Shown here in pieces: positions 8,201 through 13,031 of a DNA stretch of 13,031 bases (its first letter is position 1; the number at the start of each line of letters is the position of its first letter). The stretch is from positions 1 through 13,031 of the forward strand of contig DOCA01000104.1 in the NCBI GenBank assembly GCA_003503995.1, written 5' to 3'. Under the pieces are notes generated by a model. The model had not been told where the DNA came from. It saw nothing but the letters and a program-made list of their open reading frames with translations, and made no database searches. Origin of the DNA: Holosporales bacterium (GTDB taxonomy: Bacteria; Pseudomonadota; Alphaproteobacteria; Caedimonadales; UBA9215). The translations under genes and the position numbers were made by a program.

Positions 8201-8519
8201 CGTAGATTTTGCCAACGCCCTAAAAGAAGAAGGCTTATCAAGGGTTGATGCCGTGATTAAAGCGTCACGTTTACGTTTACGACCTATTATCATGACAACC
8301 CTTGCCATGGTCTTAGGAGCTGTTCCTCTCGCCTTTGCTGATGGTGCTGGTATGGAGAGTCGTCGCCCCATTGGTCTTGTTATCGTTGGAGGCATGCTTA
8401 TTGGAACGATGTTTACTCTTTTCGTTCTGCCCGCAGTTTATACCTTTATTAGCCGAAAAGAACATAAAGCCTTAGCCGAGGATTTATCAGAGAAAGCAGT
8501 GAAGAAGCCCAAAAAATAA
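5292..8519 (+). CDS. RND-family multidrug efflux permease (HAE1, AcrB/MexB-like)
   Basis: The 1075-residue inner-membrane proton antiporter has the full HAE1 layout: TM1 near 10-30 after MKLTDLCIKRPV, the first large periplasmic pore/docking loop, TM2-TM6 (about 330-485), a cytoplasmic linker, TM7 (~562-582), the second periplasmic loop, and TM8-TM12 to the C-terminus. The proton-relay residues are present: Asp400-Asp401 in GMVVDDAIVMLEN (TM4) and Lys965 in LIGLITKHGILIVDF (TM10), matching AcrB D407/D408 and K940. The linker between TM6 and TM7 is about 75 residues, longer than the roughly 40 of AcrB, and includes a polar stretch near 535-560. The ribosome site GGAAG overlaps the stop of the adaptor gene, so translation is probably coupled. 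No TolC-like partner is in the window, so the channel must be encoded elsewhere. Substrates cannot be predicted. Confidence 0.96.
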   Translation: MKLTDLCIKRPVLSTVLSLIIIALGIVAFEQLQVRQYPQIDYPKVSISTQLEGASPLIIESTITKILEDALSGIEGLKDMKSKSSTGESRITLTFNIERDIDGAVNDVRDKIGRVRQKLPEGVVEPRIKKADADAVAIIHLALHSEQHNIEELADYANRFLESQLESINGVSSIDIYGGGEFEMRIVLDPVKMANFKITPNEIAKAIKSQNIEKPAGNIKTKNEEILVTTKAPLITEVDFSNIILGERNGALLRLRDIGYVELSTVDTKSQVRFNDKPAIAIAITKQSVANPLSIAKTLEKELPKLQRLLPNGMKLEIANDKTIFIDRSIKEVYTTIFEATFLVIIVVLLFLRSYRATLIPLVTIPVSLIGTFFLMQLMGFSLNILTLLALVLAIGMVVDDAIVMLENIYRYIEEGMNPIQAAFKGAKEISFAIIAMTITLAAVYAPITLIPGTTGKLFTEFAMTLAGAVIISGFVALTLSPMMCGRLLKAHNLKLAAEKDDGNLTLKKRFKRLDVKIELWLNKLDDSYGRLLSFFIKSDVKVSVPHTELLHNKETTFKLNGAFLVILVGLLFFGLSIFAYKSLKDEYIPREDQGQLTMRSVPLANNANLDFVDKYVKQAEAVLKDIPEMDKRLSIVQVPGESHSLNLLVPWEKRSRSTKEVAESIRLALYDIVGLNVIAYSSGTSLGSSKSGDSFDLVISSTQDFKALTAKAHKAMSALNKTGFFEPKTVEADISSDAQEYIVTIDREKSAILGIEIDQISSALDTLVGGKPISKFKKESKLFSVRIQVDDDVRQTVEDLANIFIKGSSVGSRGQRKETMVPLSEVISIDKTSSPVEIGHIRGMRAVTISGRLKEGFGLGEVLEKSRDIVEATVGDSSTQVSFSGSSQEFLEESLTMVKMFVLALLFIFMVLAAQYESWRDPWIIILSVPLSLAGAVIFLKIFGQTSNIYSQIGFMTLIGLITKHGILIVDFANALKEEGLSRVDAVIKASRLRLRPIIMTTLAMVLGAVPLAFADGAGMESRRPIGLVIVGGMLIGTMFTLFVLPAVYTFISRKEHKALAEDLSEKAVKKPKK

Positions 8520-8728
8520 GTATCTATAGCTAGCCTTTTACGTTTACACTTTGTTGCTGCGCATCGTGTACACGCAAAACTAATCAACTATAGAAACCTC
8601 TGCAAAATAGCTAAACGAAGTGGTTTTGGATGAGAAAGAAGTGAAGCGAAGTCCGTGGAAACGTAAGCATACCTTTAGTATGTGCGTCCCGCAAAAGTTG
8701 AGTCTTTGCTTTTTTATCGCCAAAAGAG
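8520..8728. other. Palindrome-rich intergenic spacer downstream of the RND operon
   Basis: This 209-bp spacer has no convincing gene on either strand. It contains a perfect 10-bp palindrome CGTGTACACG (8565-8574), two copies of CTATAG (8524-8529 and 8588-8593), a 5-bp hairpin CATAC-CTTTA-GTATG (8668-8682), and a GCAAA/TTTGC hairpin followed by six T. Its texture (short dyads, several CG dinucleotides) differs from the other AT-rich spacers here. It could be a copy of a dispersed intergenic repeat or a structured 3' UTR. Copy number elsewhere in the genome would decide; that cannot be seen from this window. Confidence 0.4.
8691..8715 (+). terminator. Possible rho-independent terminator of the RND efflux operon
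   Basis: GCAAA (8691-8695) pairs with TTTGC (8705-8709) across a 9-nt loop and is followed directly by six T (8710-8715). The stem is short, with only two GC pairs, so it would be weak. It lies about 170 nt after the efflux pump stop and just before the convergent cupin gene ends, a sensible place for a terminator on the plus strand. The minus strand has no T-run after the stem. Confidence 0.45.
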
Positions 8729-9094
8729 CTACTCAAGGGTGATAAAGAGCGAAATTCTTTCCTGCCCATCAACGCTACGGCTTTTATGACCACGGCCAGT
8801 TTTATCCTCACTTAGGACAATGTCCCCTTGCTTAAAGCGACGTTTTTCACCACTTCCCACTTCCATTTCAACGGCCCCAGAGACAATAACAACATACTGG
8901 CGTGTCTCTGTGTTATGCCAATCCATCTGATAATCTCCTGGCATGGTTCTAAAGATAACGCCGGTAGCGGACACGCTCTGAGACAAACACCCAATGCCCC
9001 CAGCATCCTTGAGTGGCACTTGTATATTTTCAAAATGACTCTCCTCATCAGAACCAGTATAAAGGCGTGTCACGGTAATAAGGGGAGTAGTCAT
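8729..9094 (-). CDS. Small single-domain cupin protein
   Basis: The 121-residue protein forms one cupin beta-barrel. Motif 1 is recognisable as WHNTETRQYVVIVSGAVEMEVG (about 59-80 in two parts), supplying His60 and possibly Glu63 as metal ligands; GDIVLSEDKTGRGHKS (90-105) supplies motif 2 with His103. A ligand set like this usually binds one metal ion, but many small cupins have unknown substrates. No signal peptide is visible, so it is probably cytosolic. The ATG has AGGAAT eight bases upstream, which supports this start. It diverges from the M15-peptidase gene across a 67-bp spacer and is convergent with the RND operon. Neighbours do not suggest a pathway; a sugar- or organic-acid-handling or signalling role cannot be separated from sequence alone. 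Confidence 0.8.
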   Translation of the reverse strand: MTTPLITVTRLYTGSDEESHFENIQVPLKDAGGIGCLSQSVSATGVIFRTMPGDYQMDWHNTETRQYVVIVSGAVEMEVGSGEKRRFKQGDIVLSEDKTGRGHKSRSVDGQERISLFITLE

Positions 9095-9126
9095 GAAAAT
9101 AATTCCTATTTTTTATAGAAAAAACA

Positions 9127-9155
9127 TTGAAAAGACAAAGAGATAATACTATATA
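9127..9155 (+). promoter_or_regulatory. Candidate promoter of the M15-peptidase gene, possibly giving a leaderless mRNA
   Basis: TTGAAA (9127-9132) and TATATA (9150-9155) form a sigma-70-like pair with 17-bp spacing. A start about seven bases after the -10 box would fall on or next to the ATG at 9162. No Shine-Dalgarno sequence stands at normal distance from either in-frame ATG (9162 or 9168), which fits a leaderless transcript. This is a pattern match only. Confidence 0.35.
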
Positions 9156-9161
9156 TCTTAT

Positions 9162-9719
9162 ATGGTTATGAAAATATCACGTCGAAATCTCCTTGTAAAG
9201 GGAGCAGCCCTTGTCTCAACGAGCCTTATTCTTCCACGTTTTGGACTAGCATCTGCTTGTCTTGATAAAAAGATTGCTTTACATAATATTCACACAGGTG
9301 AATGGTTTAAAGGCGCTTACATAGAAAATGGTGTTATCATTCCTGAGGCCATGACACAGCTTAAAACATTTTTACGAGACCATCACAATAACCAAACCCA
9401 TGATATAGATCCAGAGCTTATTAATCTTATTAATCGCTTGCAAATGGATTGTCGCGTTCCAGGTCTGGCAACCTTTGATGTTATCAGTGGATATCGTTCC
9501 CCTTCAACGAATAACATGTTACGATGCAAAAATGCAGGTGTTGCAAAGAATAGCTATCACATGAAGGGTTGTGCCATCGATATTAAGCTCCCCAAGCATC
9601 TTCGAGAACTAAAGAATCTTGCTGTTTCCTACAAAATGGGAGGAGTTGGATACTATCCGAAATCAGGATTTGTCCATGTAGATATCCGAGACAAACCCGC
9701 AAGGTGGGGTGCTGCTTAA
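9162..9719 (+). CDS. Tat-exported DUF882/YcbK-like peptidase, M15 family
   Basis: The 185-residue protein is likely a zinc-dependent murein-editing endopeptidase of the M15A/YcbK (DUF882) type. The N-terminus is a twin-arginine signal (SRRNLLVKG, Arg7-Arg8, then a hydrophobic segment to about 31), so it should be exported folded to the periplasm. The catalytic domain shows SGYRSPSTNNMLR (109-121), SYHMKGCAIDI (131-141) and GFVHVDIR (169-176), giving the zinc ligands His133, Asp140 and His172 expected for M15 enzymes. Alphaproteobacterial relatives are usually single genes near this size. Two ATG codons compete (9162 and 9168), and neither has a clear ribosome site. The stop overlaps by 3 nt the stop of the convergent small gene. 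The peptide bond it cuts is not known; E. coli MepK is a distant relative that cleaves 3-3 crosslinks. Confidence 0.9.
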   Translation: MVMKISRRNLLVKGAALVSTSLILPRFGLASACLDKKIALHNIHTGEWFKGAYIENGVIIPEAMTQLKTFLRDHHNNQTHDIDPELINLINRLQMDCRVPGLATFDVISGYRSPSTNNMLRCKNAGVAKNSYHMKGCAIDIKLPKHLRELKNLAVSYKMGGVGYYPKSGFVHVDIRDKPARWGAA

Positions 9720-9976
9720 GCCTCTTTCATATACTCATCTGGCACATTAAGCAGTTCATTGTAATCTCCAAGGCCGTCATCTTCAACAAAATCATCGGGC
9801 TCAACACCGAGATAAAGTTCTAAAAGCGACTCATCCCCCTCTCCATTTGTTAAAAAAGCACGAGGCTCGGACAAGATAACGACATTTTTAATAAAAGCTT
9901 CCGCCTTGACAGATATTGCCTTTAAAGACATTGTAGAAAAAAATAAAAAGCTTATAATGGTTAAAAAATACTGCAT
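9716..9976 (-). CDS. Small predicted secreted acidic protein of unknown function
   Basis: I do not recognise this 86-residue product. It starts with a classical Sec-type signal peptide: a short N-region, a hydrophobic core FLTIISFLFFSTM (about 4-16), then a probable cleavage site after AEA near residue 27. The mature part, about 59 residues, is very acidic, with Glu/Asp clusters such as EPDDFVEDD, no cysteine, and no lipobox. It is a real gene rather than a chance frame: it has a near-perfect ribosome site (TAAGGAGGT, 9992-9984) seven bases before the ATG and a consensus TATAAT at 10007-10002 on the same strand. It diverges from ogt across 69 bp and ends convergently into the peptidase gene. 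It may act in the periplasm or outside the cell; an inhibitor or partner of the neighbouring peptidase is only a guess. Confidence 0.75.
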   Translation of the reverse strand: MQYFLTIISFLFFSTMSLKAISVKAEAFIKNVVILSEPRAFLTNGEGDESLLELYLGVEPDDFVEDDGLGDYNELLNVPDEYMKEA

Positions 9977-9983
9977 AGCCTTT

Positions 9984-10007
9984 ACCTCCTTATTTTTAAA
10001 GATTATA
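9984..10007 (-). promoter_or_regulatory. -10 box and strong ribosome site of the small secreted-protein gene
   Basis: On the minus strand a consensus TATAAT (10007-10002) is followed by a short AT-rich leader and TAAGGAGGT (9992-9984), seven bases before the ATG. This is one of the clearest Shine-Dalgarno sites in the window. No good -35 box stands at 16-18 bp. On the plus strand TATAAC (10015-10020) could be the -10 of ogt, so the two promoters would face away from each other within about 20 bp. Confidence 0.5.
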
Positions 10008-10045
10008 AAACCACTATAACAGCGAAAGGTTAAAAAATAGCCAAA

Positions 10046-10531
10046 ATGGCAAATAATAGTATTTATTACGGCATTTTTAAATCTAGTGATTATGGGCCTA
10101 TCTTATTAGGACTTTGCAGAGAAAAGATTGCCTTTCTAGGGTTGACTGATGATCCACAAGAAATGCGCTCCCACTATAAAACAAACCTCTTTGTTCAAGA
10201 CAGGGAAAAGACACGTCCTTTCTTTGACGCTCTTTTCAAAGAAAAAATACCAAAAACAGATCTTTTTTTTACAGGTACAAAATTTCAACATGAGGTCTGG
10301 CAGGCTCTCTTAAATATTCCTCGAGGAGAAACACGCTCATACTCAGAAGTAGCGCATGCCATCGATCGCCCAAAAGCGGTTCGAGCCGTTGGAACGGCTA
10401 TTGGATACAATCCTATAAGTCTTTTAATACCGTGCCATCGTGTGCTATGTTCTAATGGTGCTATTGGTAATTATCGTTGGGGTTCTCCCCTAAAAAAGAA
10501 GCTACTTGACTATGAAAAATACCCCATCTAA
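10046..10531 (+). CDS. ogt: Methylated-DNA--protein-cysteine S-methyltransferase (O6-alkylguanine repair)
   Basis: The 161-residue suicide repair protein takes methyl groups from O6-methylguanine or O4-methylthymine onto its own cysteine. The C-terminal half carries the complete signature: SYSEVAHAIDRPKAVRAVGTAIGYNPISLLIPCHRV in pieces, with the acceptor Cys130 in PCHRV, Arg113 for base flipping, Asn123 and Tyr99. The N-terminal ~75 residues form the divergent ribonuclease-H-like domain. No DNA-binding HTH or Ada-type zinc domain precedes it, so it is the constitutive Ogt type rather than a full Ada regulator. The ATG lacks a well-spaced ribosome site; AAAGG lies about 16-20 nt upstream. Its end overlaps the start of serC by about 20 nt, suggesting coupled translation, although the two functions are unrelated. 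Confidence 0.94.
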   Translation: MANNSIYYGIFKSSDYGPILLGLCREKIAFLGLTDDPQEMRSHYKTNLFVQDREKTRPFFDALFKEKIPKTDLFFTGTKFQHEVWQALLNIPRGETRSYSEVAHAIDRPKAVRAVGTAIGYNPISLLIPCHRVLCSNGAIGNYRWGSPLKKKLLDYEKYPI

Positions 10532-11726
10532 CCCTTCGTCCAGCGGAACTTTCTTAAAGGAACCGCAGGGAAAGCCCTCTCATCCTTATTTTTCCTCGGG
10601 GCCGTGTGCAAAAATCCCAGGTTGGTCTTTAGAGTTACTAAAAGACGCTGCTATCGGGCGCTCTCACCGTTCTGTCCATGGACTAAATAAGCTCTCTGAT
10701 GCTGTTCAATTAACCCGAACTATTTTAGAAATTCCAAGGGACCATAAGATTGCTCTATTACCAGGTTCAGCCACAGGCGCCATTGAAAATGCTCTTTGGA
10801 ACTTACTTGGACCTGTCCCCATAACAGTTTTCTCTCACGATGTTTTTAGCAAACGCTGGCAAATAGACCTCACAAATCATCTAAAATTTGAGGATATCGA
10901 CGTCCGCAAGTCCTCCCATGGAGACTTACCCAACATACAAGATATTCCTTCTACAAATGATATCCTTCTCAACTGGAATGGCAGCACCTCTGGTGTTCGT
11001 TTTCCAACGGGAGACTTCTTAGAAAAAAACCGCGCAGGCCTTGTGATTGCAGATATTACGTCTGCTGCTTTTACAACATCGATTCCTTGGGAAAAATTTG
11101 ATGCAACAGTCTTTGCTTGGCAAAAGGGCCTTGGCAGTGAATCAGCCCATGGTATGCTTGTTCTAAGTCCCAAAGCCGTTGAGCGTCTTAATACCTATCA
11201 ACCTCCTTGGCCTCTCCCTTACTTATTCAAACTACGGGTAGACGATAAATTTTATGGGCCTCTTTTTGAAGAAAAAACCTTAAATACGCCTTCATTTCTT
11301 TGTATAGAAGATTACCTGCAAGCCCTCAAATGGGCACAAAAAGGGGGAGGGCTTTCAACACTCATTGAACACTCTCAAAGTAATTTTAAAATCGTAGAGC
11401 AATGGGTTGAGTGCACACCATGGGTTGAGTTCATGGCAACAGACCCTCAAACACGTTCAACATCGACCATTGTCCTAAAGCTGGTAGATCCTAAAATTCT
11501 TGCTTTGAATGAAAAAGAACATCGCGCCTTTTTAGCTAAGATGACAGGGCTTTTAGCAGAACGTAACATAGCATATGATATCAACAACCATGGGGGGGCA
11601 CCGCCTTCTCTTCGCCTATGGGGTGGTCCCACTATTGAATCAAAAGATATGGAAAAACTTCTTCCATGGCTTGATTGGGCCTATGAAATGTCTTTTAGAG
11701 GCGATTCAAACGCCCCTAGAAATTAA
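10512..11726 (+). CDS. serC: Phosphoserine aminotransferase (class V aminotransferase)
   Basis: SerC makes 3-phosphoserine from 3-phosphohydroxypyruvate and glutamate, the second step of serine synthesis, and can also serve vitamin B6 synthesis. The product is ~404 residues, matching the longer alphaproteobacterial/archaeal-type SerC (~385-400) rather than the ~360-residue E. coli form. Visible blocks are FSSGPCAKIPGW (27-38), GRSHRS (49-54), LLPGSATGAIE (82-92), LNWNGSTSGVR (153-163), the PLP-contacting Asp181 (VIADITSAA) and Lys205 in FAWQKGLGSE, the Schiff-base lysine. PSFLCIEDYL later in the chain is also typical. I start at the ATG at 10512; an in-frame TTG at 10506 would add two residues. 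It overlaps the 3' end of ogt and runs convergently to parE with only 12 bp between stops. The serA gene that often follows serC is not here. Confidence 0.94.
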   Translation: MKNTPSNPSSSGTFLKEPQGKPSHPYFSSGPCAKIPGWSLELLKDAAIGRSHRSVHGLNKLSDAVQLTRTILEIPRDHKIALLPGSATGAIENALWNLLGPVPITVFSHDVFSKRWQIDLTNHLKFEDIDVRKSSHGDLPNIQDIPSTNDILLNWNGSTSGVRFPTGDFLEKNRAGLVIADITSAAFTTSIPWEKFDATVFAWQKGLGSESAHGMLVLSPKAVERLNTYQPPWPLPYLFKLRVDDKFYGPLFEEKTLNTPSFLCIEDYLQALKWAQKGGGLSTLIEHSQSNFKIVEQWVECTPWVEFMATDPQTRSTSTIVLKLVDPKILALNEKEHRAFLAKMTGLLAERNIAYDINNHGGAPPSLRLWGGPTIESKDMEKLLPWLDWAYEMSFRGDSNAPRN

Positions 11727-11738
11727 AAGGATTATTTA

Positions 11739-13031
11739 TTAGATATCAATATCATCAACAAATTGAGCGTTTTGTTGAATGAAGTCAAAACGCTTTTCAG
11801 GCTTACGGCCCATAAGATTTTCAATGAAGACTTCAACGGGAACAGATGTTTCCGTACTTTCAAGGCCTTTTTCTTGAGGGAGTTTGACCTTAAGGAGAGA
11901 GCGGCTAGCTGGATCCATAGTCGTTTCCTTCAGGTGTTTCCAGTTCATTTCACCCAGACCTTTAAAGCGGCTCACCTCTACTTTTTGATTCCCTTTAAAT
12001 TCACTTTCCATAAGGCGTTCTTTGTCTGCATCATCGTGAGCATAAACAACTTTTCCTTTAGTAGACAAGCGGTACAACGGGGGCAAAGCTAGATAAATAC
12101 GACCAGAGGTAATGAGGGGGTGCATTTGCTGAAAGAAAAAAGTCAGTAAAAGAGATGCAATATGAGCCCCATCCACATCCGCATCGGTCATAATAATAAC
12201 ACGACCATAACGCAGTTTTTCAGGGTCACAATCTTTACCAAAACCACACCCAAGAGCTTTGCCAAGATCAGTGATTTCTTGGTTCGCCCTCATTTTATCA
12301 AGTGTCGCATTCGCCACGTTTAAAATCTTACCACGCAAAGGCAGAATAGCCTGCGTTTTACGATTACGAGCTTGTTTTGCAGACCCTCCCGCAGAATCCC
12401 CCTCGACTAAGAAAACTTCTGTGTCTTCACGGTCCTTTGCAATACAGTCCGCAAGCTTACCTGGCAAGTGTAGGCGTTTTGTAGCCGATTGGCGTACGGT
12501 GTCTTTATCTTGTTTACGACGCTGACGTTCTTCTGCACGCTCTAAGGAAAATTGCAATAAAGCATCAGCTTCTTCTTTATGCTGGGAAAGCCAAAGGTCA
12601 CAACGGTCTTTAATCAGATTCTCAACGGAACGCCCCACACCTTGTGTGACCAATTTATCCTTGGTTTGTCCTTGAAAATGAGGATCACGGATAAACACCG
12701 AGACAATGCCACAAGTCTGAGAGAGCACATCATCGGATGTTAATTGCGCTGCTTTTTTAACACCAGTCATATCACCATATTGTCGAAGGGCTTTGGTAAT
12801 CCCTTGGCGAAAGCCATTTTCATGGGTTCCCCCCAAAGGTGTTGGAATCGTATTACAATAAGACGTGAAAAAGCCTTCCCCTTGAGTAAGCCAGGTGATC
12901 GCCCATTCAACTTTCTCAGATTGTCCATCAAGCTGACCTAACCCTGAAAAGGGCTCTGCAAATAAAGCATGTTCAATGTTCACCGCGTCTTTTAAAAAGT
13001 CCGCCAGGCCATTTGGAAAGTGAAAAACGGC
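11739..13031 (-). CDS. parE: DNA topoisomerase IV subunit B, partial (N-terminus outside window)
   Basis: ParE is the ATPase subunit that, with ParC, decatenates daughter chromosomes. The window holds the last 430 codons; the frame is open to the edge, and the GTG at 12983 is internal, so the ATPase GHKL fold is mostly missing. What is present is the end of the transducer domain, the LPGKLADC motif before TOPRIM, then TOPRIM itself with VEGDSAGGSAKQARNRKTQA, LPLRGKILNV and the metal-binding MTDADVDGAHI. The C-terminus has SRFKGLGEMN, TTMDPASR and the FDFIQQNAQF end typical of alphaproteobacterial ParE. GyrB is less likely: the end motif MGRKPEKRFDFIQ and the tail fit ParE. No disruption is seen. 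It converges on serC with a 12-bp gap and no terminator between. Confidence 0.93.
   Translation of the reverse strand, partial: AVFHFPNGLADFLKDAVNIEHALFAEPFSGLGQLDGQSEKVEWAITWLTQGEGFFTSYCNTIPTPLGGTHENGFRQGITKALRQYGDMTGVKKAAQLTSDDVLSQTCGIVSVFIRDPHFQGQTKDKLVTQGVGRSVENLIKDRCDLWLSQHKEEADALLQFSLERAEERQRRKQDKDTVRQSATKRLHLPGKLADCIAKDREDTEVFLVEGDSAGGSAKQARNRKTQAILPLRGKILNVANATLDKMRANQEITDLGKALGCGFGKDCDPEKLRYGRVIIMTDADVDGAHIASLLLTFFFQQMHPLITSGRIYLALPPLYRLSTKGKVVYAHDDADKERLMESEFKGNQKVEVSRFKGLGEMNWKHLKETTMDPASRSLLKVKLPQEKGLESTETSVPVEVFIENLMGRKPEKRFDFIQQNAQFVDDIDI

Noticed and set aside
8611..8811. 66-residue minus-strand open frame spanning the 8520-8728 spacer and the end of the cupin gene
   Set aside because: It overlaps the cupin coding sequence in another frame and lacks a ribosome site. 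It is mentioned only as a possible trace of a repeat element, not as a gene.
8812..9118. Open frames on both strands over the cupin gene
   Set aside because: They are alternate frames of the cupin gene, which has clear motifs and a ribosome site.
12983..12983. GTG as the start of the topoisomerase gene
   Set aside because: The reading frame continues upstream to the window edge with ParE-like residues (FHFPNGLADFL), so this codon is internal.
1..13031. CRISPR array, tRNA or rRNA gene, toxin-antitoxin pair, defence cluster
   Set aside because: No regularly spaced direct repeats, no cloverleaf or rRNA-like stretch, and no recognisable toxin or defence domains were seen on either strand.

Overview
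The window is about 13 kb of moderately AT-rich, densely coding bacterial DNA. The closest family resemblances are alphaproteobacterial: a topoisomerase IV ParE with the alphaproteobacterial C-terminus, a SerC of the subtype whose PLP site reads WQKGLG, a BioC/NDUFAF5-like methyltransferase, and an Ogt-type repair protein. AT-richness, a solitary IS200-type element and heavy gene overlap would suit a host-associated lineage such as Holosporales or Paracaedibacter-like bacteria. That placement is inference from recalled family features, not a database result.

Layout. At 1-575 lies an IS200/IS605-family element on the minus strand, with a single TnpA and terminal stem-loops. At 723-3608 there is a minus-strand, tightly coupled three-gene operon: GT4 glycosyltransferase, then GT9 heptosyltransferase-like protein, then a class I SAM methyltransferase of the NDUFAF5 type. 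The two glycosyltransferases fit lipopolysaccharide or other surface polysaccharide assembly. A 109-bp divergent promoter region (3609-3717) with nested palindromes separates this operon from a plus-strand RND efflux operon at 3718-8519. That operon encodes a membrane-fusion protein with an unusual ~160-residue charged tail and an HAE1-type inner-membrane pump. No TolC-type outer-membrane channel is present here.

The 8520-8728 spacer holds no convincing gene but has several short palindromes and a probable weak terminator. A minus-strand small cupin protein and a plus-strand, Tat-exported M15/YcbK-like peptidase follow, diverging from a 67-bp spacer. Next comes a minus-strand 86-residue predicted secreted acidic protein of unknown function. 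It diverges from a plus-strand pair, O6-methylguanine-DNA methyltransferase (ogt) overlapping phosphoserine aminotransferase (serC). The last gene is parE on the minus strand, convergent with serC and cut by the window edge.

Most of the window is ordinary housekeeping and envelope biology: surface glycans, drug efflux, cell-wall editing, DNA repair, serine biosynthesis and chromosome decatenation. I do not see a clear new defence or mobile system. The points most worth a second look are the palindrome-rich spacer at 8520-8728, the tail of the fusion protein, the nested operator-like dyads at 3660-3693, the orphan secreted small protein, and the IS element whose coding sequence runs through its own terminal hairpin.
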